Source: Nostoc sp. PCC 7107 (GTDB lineage: Bacteria > Cyanobacteriota > Cyanobacteriia > Cyanobacteriales > Nostocaceae). From it: DNA of 64,000 bases. The notes under the pieces are model-generated. The model was not told the DNA's origin. It worked only from the letters and a program-made list of their open reading frames with translations, and searched no databases. Made by a program: the position numbers and the translations under genes. Positions 28,977-36,865 of this stretch are shown here, one piece after another. The stretch spans positions 331,501 through 395,500 of the forward strand of contig NC_019676.1 in the NCBI RefSeq assembly GCF_000316625.1. Reading direction: 5' to 3'. Positions within the stretch are counted from its first letter, which is position 1. The number at the start of each line of letters is the position of its first letter.

Positions 28977-29618
28977 ATGCAAAATCAAGTGTCTGATCAA
29001 AATTCTAATCAAAAACCCGATAATTCCTGGATTGCCGAGCTAGGTAGAACAGTTGTATTAAGTATTGTTCTTGCCCTTGGTATTCGTACTTTTGTCGCCG
29101 AAGCTCGCTGGATTCCGTCTGGCTCTATGGAACCCACTTTGCATGGTACCCAAAACCAGTGGGAAGCAGACAAGATTATTGTTGATAAGTTGAAGTATAA
29201 GTTTGCCAAGCCCCAACGAGGAGATATTGTCGTTTTTTCCCCCACTGACGAACTCAAAAAAGAACAATATCAAGATGCTTTTATTAAACGTGTAATTGGC
29301 TTACCAGGAGAAACAGTCGAACTGCGGGATGGTAAAGTCTATATCAATAACAAACCTCTCGCCGAAGAAAACTATCTGAGTTCTAATCAGCGTACAGTAG
29401 TTGATGTTTGCACTTCGGGACAACAACCAGCTTTTTTGTCAGCCCCTCAGACCATACCACCAAATTCATACTTGGTATTAGGTGACAACCGTAATAGTAG
29501 TTACGACAGCCGTTGCTGGGGTGTTGTACCTCGTGACAATATTATCGGCCGGGCTGTACTGCGCTTTTGGCCACTAAATCATGTTGGTGGTATTGATAAA
29601 TCACCCTTGTATCCATAA
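28977..29618 (+). CDS. lepB: Signal peptidase I
   Basis: 213 residues, one N-terminal membrane helix (TVVLSIVLALGIRTFVAEA), then the catalytic domain. The Ser50/Lys104 dyad lies in PSGSMEPTL and IKRVIGLPGE; the C-terminal box GDNRNSSYDSRCWG is intact. The enzyme cuts signal peptides on the outer face of the plasma or thylakoid membrane. It ends 15 bp before the MOSC gene, so the two probably form a transcript. Confidence 0.95.
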   Translation: MQNQVSDQNSNQKPDNSWIAELGRTVVLSIVLALGIRTFVAEARWIPSGSMEPTLHGTQNQWEADKIIVDKLKYKFAKPQRGDIVVFSPTDELKKEQYQDAFIKRVIGLPGETVELRDGKVYINNKPLAEENYLSSNQRTVVDVCTSGQQPAFLSAPQTIPPNSYLVLGDNRNSSYDSRCWGVVPRDNIIGRAVLRFWPLNHVGGIDKSPLYP

Positions 29619-29633
29619 CCGAGTCATCCTGGA

Positions 29634-30452
29634 ATGCCATACCTAGCCAAAATCTTAATTTACCCGATTAAGTCACTAGATGGGGTAGAGGTGCCACAAG
29701 CCGAGGTTTTGTCTAGTGGCGCATTAAAGGGCGATCGTGAATTCGCCATTTTTGATGCAAAAAATAAATTTGTTAATGGTAAGCGTCATCCCAAAATTCA
29801 TTTACTGCGGGCGTATTACCCAAGCCCCTTTGGAGAAGCGCAATTTAGCATTTCCAACAAAATTCTCTCTCTAAAAATTCCCAACTATAATTTGCCACAA
29901 GTTTTTAATTTAGATGTAGAAAAACAAACATTAGCCACCACTTTAAGTGATTTTTTTGGGTTTCCTCTTACCATAAAGCAAAACTCATTGATGGGCTTTC
30001 CTGATGATACAGACTCTCCTGGGCCAACAGTAATTAGTACAGCAACTTTAACAGAAGTAGCTTCTTGGTTTCCTGGTATAAGTGTTGACGAAATGCGCCG
30101 TCGTTTACGTGCCAACATCGAAATTGCAGGTGTACCTCCTTTTTGGGAAGATCAATTATTTAGGGAAGCTGGTAAATTAGTCTCCTTTAGAGTGGGAAAT
30201 GTGCTGTTTTATGGAGTCAACCCATGTCAGCGTTGTATAGTACCAACACGCCATCCTGACTCTGCCACAGCTTACCCAAATTTTCAAAAAATCTTCATCT
30301 ATAAGCGACAATTAACATTGCCAGAGTATGTAGATTCATCATATTTTAATCATTTTTATCGGTTGAGTGTGAATACCAGATTGCCTGCATCAGAATCTGG
30401 CAAAACGTTGCAAATTGGCGATAAAATTGCAATAACTTCTGACATATTTTAA
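29634..30452 (+). CDS. MOSC domain protein
   Basis: 272 residues. Residues 1-75 form the MOSC N-terminal beta barrel (MPYLAKILIYPIKSLDGVEV is its signature). The MOSC domain follows with the conserved cysteine in GVNPCQRCIVPTRHPDSA. Such proteins belong to the sulphur-carrier superfamily of molybdenum cofactor sulphurases and mARC-type proteins, which bind Mo cofactor through this Cys. Specific reaction unknown. It follows lepB by 15 bp, with no functional link evident. Confidence 0.88.
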   Translation: MPYLAKILIYPIKSLDGVEVPQAEVLSSGALKGDREFAIFDAKNKFVNGKRHPKIHLLRAYYPSPFGEAQFSISNKILSLKIPNYNLPQVFNLDVEKQTLATTLSDFFGFPLTIKQNSLMGFPDDTDSPGPTVISTATLTEVASWFPGISVDEMRRRLRANIEIAGVPPFWEDQLFREAGKLVSFRVGNVLFYGVNPCQRCIVPTRHPDSATAYPNFQKIFIYKRQLTLPEYVDSSYFNHFYRLSVNTRLPASESGKTLQIGDKIAITSDIF

Positions 30453-30480
30453 TAAAATTTAAATTTTACTAAAATAAATA

Positions 30481-30663
30481 AGGCGTTGCATAAATGCGGG
30501 ATGAAATCATAAAATTATAATTTTCAAACTCTTGCTCTTTGCGCCTTTGCGCGGCAGTCGCTACCCTGCGGGAACGCTTTCAGCGAACAAGTCGGGAAAC
30601 CCGCCCAACGCGCTGCCTTGCCTTTGCGTGAGACAAAAATCATCCCCTCAATCAGCAACGCCA
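30481..30663. mobile_element. MITE-like element with GGCGTTGC ends, copy 2
   Basis: The ends (AGGCGTTGCATAAATGCGGG and, as complement, GGCGTTGCTGATTGAGGGGA) match at about 16 of 23 positions. ATAAATA flanks both sides, a possible 7-bp target duplication. The core holds a common Nostoc repeat (GCGGCAGTCGCTACC, CGGGAACGCTTTCAGCGAA). No ORF. The family is shared with 2477-2557. Confidence 0.55.
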
Positions 30664-31493
30664 TAAATAATTCCATTACTCTTAAGCTAATATGCAATTT
30701 TGCTTACCAGCACCATTTGAATATTTATTCTCAGCCTTGTAGTTGCAAGTGCAATGATTGTAGAGTAATTTACTGAAAATATCTAAATTCAACTTTTATC
30801 CCAGAGAATTGGGTAAATAAGTGTTAATTGCTGATTTTGGCTAAACATTCCTTTTGATCTATCACCGAGCTAGATTTAGATAAACTTAGGTGCTATGGCA
30901 AGGCTTGGGAATTTAGTATAATCATGAATCTGTCTATGCTATGTATGCGTAGAACTTGGCAAAAGTAAATCTTTATACTAAAAATAGTAATATCGTTTGA
31001 GGTTTTGAACCTTACAAATGGTAATAACCCTGATCAAAACATGTTTTTGATATGACTTGAGTTGTCAAAAATTGGAGTTAGGGAAAAATTCAGCAAAAAT
31101 GTCATCCCAAATTCAGTTTGCTAAATCGTTTAACCTCCTCATTACCAAAGTTTATGGCAAAATACCTATGATATTAGTTATATTTAAGTTTTTTGTCTTG
31201 CAAATGAGTTTGATGATCAATCTGTTAGCTGATCTCTAAATTCCAAAACAGAATACAGTAATCAAAAGTTAGCTACGCAGCAAGAAAACGCGAAATTACT
31301 GAATTAAAAGATGATGCTTGTAAAGCAAGCAAAATGCTCATTTCACAAATATGCAGGGCAGAAAATGAAATCTGCAATCCCATAGGAAAGTATTTTAAGG
31401 ATAAGATTACAATCAAATGTACCGAGCTTTAAAAGATTTAGCTAATAAATATCAGTTTAAGAAAATTATGGAATTGATTAGAAGCAAGACATA
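30664..31493. other. 830-bp stretch upstream of the REC-GGDEF-EAL gene
   Basis: AT-rich. A 60-codon frame at 31057-31239 has no recognisable content, and an open frame at about 31265-31431 lacks a good start. I see no supported feature. Confidence 0.35.
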
Positions 31494-33329
31494 ATGAATT
31501 ACCAGCAGTTAGACCCGGATAAAAAAGATATCTTAATAATTGATGACAAGGCAGATAATTTGAGGGTTTTATCCTCTCTACTGGCTAGAAAAGGATACAA
31601 CGTCCGTAAAGCTTTGAACTGGCAAATGGCCTTAACTGCTTGTCAAACAGTTTTACCGGATCTAATTTTACTCGATATTATGATGCCGGAAGTTGATGGT
31701 TATGAAGTTTGTCGGCGTTTTAAGAACTGGGATTTAACCGCAGATATTCCCGTAATTTTTATTAGTGCTTTAGATGATGTTTTCGATAAGATTAAAGGTT
31801 TTAGATTGGGGGGAGTAGATTATATTACTAAACCCTTTGAGTTTGAAGAAGTTGTGATACGTGTCCAAAATCAACTGGAGCTTCGAGAAGCACGCTTAGA
31901 AATCTTAAGACTTAATACGGAACTAGAAAAAAGAGTAAAATCTCGCACTTGGGAACTAGAAAATGCTCTCCAAAAACTTCAAAGAGAAATTTCTTCTCGG
32001 CAAAAACTGCAAGATAAATTGCTAGATATTGTTCTACATGATTCCCTGACTGGATTACCAAATCGAGTTTTGTTTTTAAGACAGCTAGGAAAAGCTCTCA
32101 ACCTCGCTAGAGAAGATATAAAATATCAGTTTGCTGTACTGTATTTAGATTGCGATCGCTTCAAAGTTGTTAATGATTCCCTAGGTCATATTGTCGGAGA
32201 TGAATTACTCATTTCTATTGCACGTCGTCTACAATCATGTCTCAACCCAGATGATACTCTAGCACGATTAGGTGGGGATGAATTTGGTATTCTTTTAGAA
32301 AATATTACAGATATGAATTCTGCTATCCAAGTGGCAGAATCCTTACTGCAAGAGTTATCTATGACATTTAAATTGTCTAGATATGAAGTATTCATGAATG
32401 CTAGTATTGGTATTAATTGGGGTAATAAAGATTACGAAAAACCAGAGTATTTATTGCGTGATGCTGACACAGCAATGTATCGGGCTAAAGCCCAAGGAAA
32501 AGGTAGATATAAAGTTTTTGACCCCGCAATGTATCAGGAAGCCATCCAACTCCTAGAAATAGAAAATGATTTGCGTAGAGCTATTGAACGAGAAGAACTA
32601 ATTATTTACTATCAGCCCATTATTGACTTGCATACAGGTAGAGTGGCGGGATTTGAAGCTCTATTGCGTTGGCAACACCCAATTCGTGGTCTCATACTTC
32701 CTACAGAATTTATCCCCATAGCAGAAGAAACAGGTTTAATTAATGATATCGACATCTGGGTTTTACAATCAGCCTGTAATCAATTAAGAATTTGGCAAGC
32801 TCATCCAGCCATGCCAAAAAATTTAACTCTTAGTGTAAATTTAAGTGCGCGTCTTTTTACTCAAGCTAACTTAATTACACAGATTGATCAAATTATTAAT
32901 AAAACTCAAGTAAATCCATCAAATTTAGAACTAGAAATTACTGAAAGTGTCATTATGGAAAATACTAATCTTGTCAGAGCAATTATTGAAGAAATTAAAC
33001 AGCGTAATATTAAGTTAGTGATGGATGACTTCGGTACTGGTTATTCCTCTCTCAGCTATATACATAGTTTACCTTTAGACGCATTAAAAATTGATAAATC
33101 TTTTATTACAAGAATGCAGTTTTCTCAAAATAATATGGGATTAGTACCAACAATTATCAGTATTGCGAAATCAATGGGAATGACTGTGATTGCTGAAGGA
33201 GTAGAAGTTAAAGAACAAGTAGAAAAATTAAGAAGTTTAAACTGTGATTTTGCCCAAGGTTATCTTTTTTCTCAACCTCTGGCACAACAATTAGTCATTG
33301 ATTTTATTGCATCGATGCCTCAGTGGTAA
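31494..33329 (+). CDS. Response regulator with GGDEF and EAL domains
   Basis: 611 residues: receiver domain (13-128; Asp61 in LILLDIMMPEVDG is the phosphate acceptor, Lys in ITKPFEFEE), short coiled coil, GGDEF domain (about 180-340) with intact RLGGDEFGIL, and EAL domain (about 355-605) with EALLRW, EITES, DDFGTGYSSL and AEGVE all intact. It could therefore both make and break cyclic di-GMP, with phosphorylation by an unlinked histidine kinase selecting the output. No kinase gene is next to it. The start ATG is at 31494, with the receiver beginning 12 residues on. Confidence 0.93.
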   Translation: MNYQQLDPDKKDILIIDDKADNLRVLSSLLARKGYNVRKALNWQMALTACQTVLPDLILLDIMMPEVDGYEVCRRFKNWDLTADIPVIFISALDDVFDKIKGFRLGGVDYITKPFEFEEVVIRVQNQLELREARLEILRLNTELEKRVKSRTWELENALQKLQREISSRQKLQDKLLDIVLHDSLTGLPNRVLFLRQLGKALNLAREDIKYQFAVLYLDCDRFKVVNDSLGHIVGDELLISIARRLQSCLNPDDTLARLGGDEFGILLENITDMNSAIQVAESLLQELSMTFKLSRYEVFMNASIGINWGNKDYEKPEYLLRDADTAMYRAKAQGKGRYKVFDPAMYQEAIQLLEIENDLRRAIEREELIIYYQPIIDLHTGRVAGFEALLRWQHPIRGLILPTEFIPIAEETGLINDIDIWVLQSACNQLRIWQAHPAMPKNLTLSVNLSARLFTQANLITQIDQIINKTQVNPSNLELEITESVIMENTNLVRAIIEEIKQRNIKLVMDDFGTGYSSLSYIHSLPLDALKIDKSFITRMQFSQNNMGLVPTIISIAKSMGMTVIAEGVEVKEQVEKLRSLNCDFAQGYLFSQPLAQQLVIDFIASMPQW

Positions 33330-33592
33330 ATATAGTTACCCGATTTGAGTTCTTATTTACTGGTGAAATCAGGGAATAGGCAAAAAGGAATAAAGCTATT
33401 AAAGTTACAATTGTTAATATAAAAACATATATCTTTATTTTTATTAGGAACAAGGGAATGTTTTACAGCAGTTCATTGACATAATCTGTCAAAAATGAGA
33501 TTCTGGTTACTCAGAACATCAAGAATAGTGTCAACAAAATTTTTATTGATTAAAGACTACTATTTTCAGTTACATAAAAGCATAATAGAGAT

Positions 33593-34762
33593 GTGACTGA
33601 TTTGTTTGCCCCCTTACATTCTTTGGAAAAAGGTCACTGGTTCAAGCTGATTTGTGGAGCCAGCTACCAACACTTGCCAGCAGTCAGAAGTTTAACATTG
33701 GCCTACACTTTGGCCGGTGCTGACTGTATAGATGTGGCTGCTGATCCGGCGGTAATAGCAGCAGCCCAAGCAGCACTGCAAGTAGCTAAAACCCTGACAA
33801 TGGAAGCGCAACAGCGAAGCTTCAACTATCAAGGTGGCTCACCTTTGTTGATGGTGAGCTTGAATGATGGTGAAGACCCGCATTTTCGTAAAGCTGATTT
33901 TGATGCCCTTCAGTGTCCCTCCGATTGTCCCAGACCTTGTGAGCGAGTTTGCCCGGCACAGGCGATCGCATTTAACCGAACACAAGATAATTTTGCGGGA
34001 GTAGAATCTCACAAATGTTACGGTTGCGGTCGTTGCATCCCAATATGCCCATACGGTATAATTTATAGTAGTTCTTATATGTCAACACCAGAGGCGATCG
34101 CGCCAATGGTAATTTCCACGGGAGTAGATGCCGTAGAAATTCACACCCAAGTAGGACGATTCAAAGAATTTCAAAAATTATGGCAAGCGATTTCACCTTG
34201 GGCTGAACAACTGAAGTTATTGGCGATCAGCTGTCCCGATGGCGAAGGCATGATTGAATACCTAAATGCAATTTATCAGCTAATTACCCCACGTCCGCAC
34301 ACCTTAATTTGGCAAACCGATGGTCGTCCTATGAGTGGTGATATTGGAGATGGTACCACCCAGGCGGCAGTCAAATTAGGACAAAAAGTTTTGGCAGCTA
34401 ATTTACCGGGATATGTGCAATTAGCAGGTGGCACAAATAGCTACACCGTTGCTAAGTTAAAGGCAATGGGACTACTTAAAGAAGCCAGGGAGCAGGGGAG
34501 CAGGGGAGCAAGGGTGAAAGACTCTTCCTTCCCCTCCGCTCCTCTGCCCCTCTGCCCCTCTGCCTCAATTGCTGGAGTCGCATACGGGAGCTATGCCCGT
34601 GTATTACTGTCACCAATTCTCGAACAGCTGGAGAATAAGGAGGTGAATAACACCAGTGTCAAAGCGACTGTCCACCTGGAAGCAGAACCAGACTTATTGT
34701 GGGAAGCTGTAGCGCTTGCCCATTCTCTCGTTTCCCAGATCAAGTCACAGCAGGAGCGATAA
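33593..34762 (+). CDS. ldpA: LdpA-like iron-sulphur protein (circadian input)
   Basis: 389 residues from a GTG start. Two ferredoxin-type cysteine clusters are present: CPSDCPRPCERVCPAQAI at 108-125 and CYGCGRCIPICPYGII at 142-157. LdpA was described in Synechococcus elongatus as a redox-sensing Fe-S protein that relays light/redox state to the clock; the name rests on the conserved N-terminal LHSLEKGHWFKLICGASYQH and cluster layout. Residues about 298-325 are a low-complexity insertion coded by an inverted simple repeat, making the protein longer than the usual 350. The next gene starts 40 bp on. Confidence 0.85.
   Translation: MTDLFAPLHSLEKGHWFKLICGASYQHLPAVRSLTLAYTLAGADCIDVAADPAVIAAAQAALQVAKTLTMEAQQRSFNYQGGSPLLMVSLNDGEDPHFRKADFDALQCPSDCPRPCERVCPAQAIAFNRTQDNFAGVESHKCYGCGRCIPICPYGIIYSSSYMSTPEAIAPMVISTGVDAVEIHTQVGRFKEFQKLWQAISPWAEQLKLLAISCPDGEGMIEYLNAIYQLITPRPHTLIWQTDGRPMSGDIGDGTTQAAVKLGQKVLAANLPGYVQLAGGTNSYTVAKLKAMGLLKEAREQGSRGARVKDSSFPSAPLPLCPSASIAGVAYGSYARVLLSPILEQLENKEVNNTSVKATVHLEAEPDLLWEAVALAHSLVSQIKSQQER
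34484..34566. repeat. Inverted simple repeat inside ldpA
   Basis: Left arm has AGGGGAGC repeats (GGGAGCAGGGGAGC), right arm CTCTGCCCCTCTGCCCC, so the two can pair. It adds about 28 residues in frame to LdpA (EQGSRGARVK ... PLPLCPSA). Such words are usually intergenic in Nostocales. Confidence 0.65.
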
Positions 34763-34802
34763 TCGCTCGTTCGTTATCTCTCAAAACGTCACTATAGAAA
34801 GC

Positions 34803-36539
34803 ATGACGATTAAAGACGATCTCCAAAAGTTATTAGACATCTTGCCTCAAGACTTGCGACAAGTACTAGAAAATCATCCTCAGCGAGATAATTTAGTTGA
34901 AGTAGTCTTGGATTTGGGTCGTCGCCCAGAAGCTCGCTTTCCTAATCAAGCTGAGTATCTGAGTGAAATACCCGTAACTCAAGCACAAATAGATGATTGC
35001 ATTCAGCGAGTCGGAACCTTTGGCGGAGATAATCGAGCAGGAATTGAGCAAACTTTGCATCGGATCAGTGCCATCCGCAACCGTAATGGTAAGATAATTG
35101 GCTTAACCTGTCGTGTCGGTCGTGCAATATTCGGTACTATTAGCATGATCCGCGATTTGGTAGAAACAGGTAAATCCATTCTGATGCTGGGTCGTCCAGG
35201 TGTGGGTAAGACTACTGCATTACGGGAAATTGCCCGTGTGTTGGCAGACGAGCTAAACAAACGAGTAGTAATTATCGACACCTCTAACGAAATTGCTGGA
35301 GATGGTGATGTTGCCCACCCTGCCATTGGTCGTGCTAGACGAATGCAGGTAGCGCATCCAGAACTTCAGCATCAAGTCATGATTGAAGCAGTGGAAAACC
35401 ACATGCCAGAAGTCATTGTCATTGATGAAATCGGCACAGAACTGGAAGCTTTAGCCGCGCGTACCATTGCCGAACGCGGTGTGCAATTAGTAGGTACTGC
35501 TCATGGGAACCAAATTGAAAACCTGATCAAAAACCCCACACTTTCTGATTTGGTTGGTGGTATTCAGGCTGTGACACTGGGAGACGACGAAGCCAGAAGG
35601 CGCGGTTCGCAAAAAACGGTGTTAGAACGCAAAGCTCCGCCTACCTTTGAGATTGCTGTAGAAATGTTAGAACGACAGCGTTGGGTAGTGCATGAAAGTG
35701 TTGCTGACACAGTAGATACTTTGTTGCGTGGAAGGCAACCAAGCCCACAAACACGCACTGTGGATGATAACGGCAAAGTTGCAATGACTAGGCAGTTATC
35801 TGTGGTTAATGGTCGTGGCGGACAGTTAGCCAGTGGGGAAGAAACTTTTTCCTCCGGGCGACAACCTACTGGCTGGCGTGCATCCGGACAGATGGTAGCA
35901 CTACCACCATTAACTGTAGAAAGAGAAAAGGCAATTGGACAAAGCGAGTTTGACCGCTTGCTAGAGGAATCCTTTAACTACTCCGACAGCATTGATTTCG
36001 CCCTGACGAAGAATGCTGGCCCCAACGGAGAAGATTTGCCACTGCACGTTTATCCTTATGGAGTGAGTCGCCATCAACTAGAACAGGTAATTAGCGTGTT
36101 GACTTTGCCTGTGGTATTGACAAAAGATATCGATAGTGCAGATTCAATTTTAGCATTGCGATCGCATGTCAAAAACCACGCTAAACTTCGGCAAGTAGCT
36201 AAAGCCAGACATCTACCCATCCACATGATCAAGGCTAGTACTATTCCGCAAATTACCCGTGGACTGCGGCGCTTGCTGAATATGGATGAACCAGAAATTG
36301 CTGATGACCGCGAACTGCAACTTTTTCTGCACAGCGGTAGTGATGACGAAATTGATGCCCTGGAAGAAGCTAGACTTGCGGTTGAGCAAATTGTGATTCC
36401 TAAAGGACAACCAGTTGAGTTATTGCCTCGTTCTCCCCAAGTTCGCAAAATGCAGCATGAGTTGGTAGAACACTATCGTCTCAAATCCCATAGCTTTGGC
36501 GAAGAACCTAATCGTCGCTTAAGGATTTATCCGGCATAA
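34803..36539 (+). CDS. SpoIIIAA-like AAA ATPase with C-terminal R3H domain
   Basis: 578 residues from ATG 34803 (MTIKDDLQKL). An upstream in-frame ATG at 34716 lies inside ldpA and would add 29 unlikely residues. The ATPase domain has Walker A GRPGVGKTTALREIAR at about 128-143 and Walker B VIVIDEIG; a second region around 430-500 is conserved in type (LPVVLTKDIDSADSILALRS). The last 60 residues hold an R3H single-stranded nucleic-acid-binding motif (RKMQHELVEHYRLKSHSF, then EEPNRRLRIYP). Related to the cyanobacterial and plastid Ycf45 proteins; role unknown. Same strand and close to ldpA, so co-transcription is likely. Confidence 0.88.
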   Translation: MTIKDDLQKLLDILPQDLRQVLENHPQRDNLVEVVLDLGRRPEARFPNQAEYLSEIPVTQAQIDDCIQRVGTFGGDNRAGIEQTLHRISAIRNRNGKIIGLTCRVGRAIFGTISMIRDLVETGKSILMLGRPGVGKTTALREIARVLADELNKRVVIIDTSNEIAGDGDVAHPAIGRARRMQVAHPELQHQVMIEAVENHMPEVIVIDEIGTELEALAARTIAERGVQLVGTAHGNQIENLIKNPTLSDLVGGIQAVTLGDDEARRRGSQKTVLERKAPPTFEIAVEMLERQRWVVHESVADTVDTLLRGRQPSPQTRTVDDNGKVAMTRQLSVVNGRGGQLASGEETFSSGRQPTGWRASGQMVALPPLTVEREKAIGQSEFDRLLEESFNYSDSIDFALTKNAGPNGEDLPLHVYPYGVSRHQLEQVISVLTLPVVLTKDIDSADSILALRSHVKNHAKLRQVAKARHLPIHMIKASTIPQITRGLRRLLNMDEPEIADDRELQLFLHSGSDDEIDALEEARLAVEQIVIPKGQPVELLPRSPQVRKMQHELVEHYRLKSHSFGEEPNRRLRIYPA

Positions 36540-36548
36540 TCTTAATTC

Positions 36549-36642
36549 AGGACTGACCCAGAAAGGTTAGTTGTTAAAACTGGGTGTTAGGGTTTAGTGA
36601 TCATTTGATTTACTTCAACCCCTACACCCTGAATTTTTTTAA
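36549..36642. mobile_element. MITE-like element, AGGACTTACG family, copy 4 (degenerate)
   Basis: Begins AGGACTGACCCAG, followed by AAGGTTAGTTGTT, as in the left half of copies 2 and 3. An internal GGGTGTTAGGGTT/AACCCCTACACCC hairpin is followed by T7, giving the preceding gene a terminator. The right terminal repeat is not recognisable. Confidence 0.5.
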
Positions 36643-36650
36643 CCATACAG

Positions 36651-36755
36651 ATTGCACCAGCTGCTTTGTTGTAATTAAAGCCAGGCGAGCAATACAAAAA
36701 ATTTTGTCAAAATTTGATATTTACACTGTGGGCATTGCTCATCATCATGGTGTAG
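36651..36755. ncRNA. Structured element upstream of the porin gene (copy 2 of a pair)
   Basis: Shares TTGCACCAGCTGCTT and the following 29 bases (about 80% identity overall) with 11201-11244. Closing pairing TGCACCA/TGGTGTA encloses a bulged stem CTGCTTT/AAAGCCAG and a long-range stem GAGCAAT (36686-36692) with ATTGCTC (36734-36740). Relative to copy 1 the long stem has a G-C to A-T exchange and a T-G to C-G change, so pairing is kept while sequence drifts. The loop is 41 bases against 40. Ends 111 bp before the annotated porin start. Strand is not proven. Confidence 0.45.
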
Positions 36756-36865
36756 CTTCTTCTTCTTCTCATACCCCTAAACTGAATTTCACACTTCAAA
36801 CTTCATAATTCAAGATTTTTTTATAACTTTTTATACAGAAATATCCTGAAGAACACTAAAAAACT

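Noticed and set aside
31057-31239. 60-codon frame upstream of the REC-GGDEF-EAL gene
   Set aside because: Hydrophobic by T-rich codons, no start signal, no recognisable domain.
36584-36808. 74-codon frame before the porin
   Set aside because: Covers the degenerate MITE hairpin and the structured element; not protein-like.
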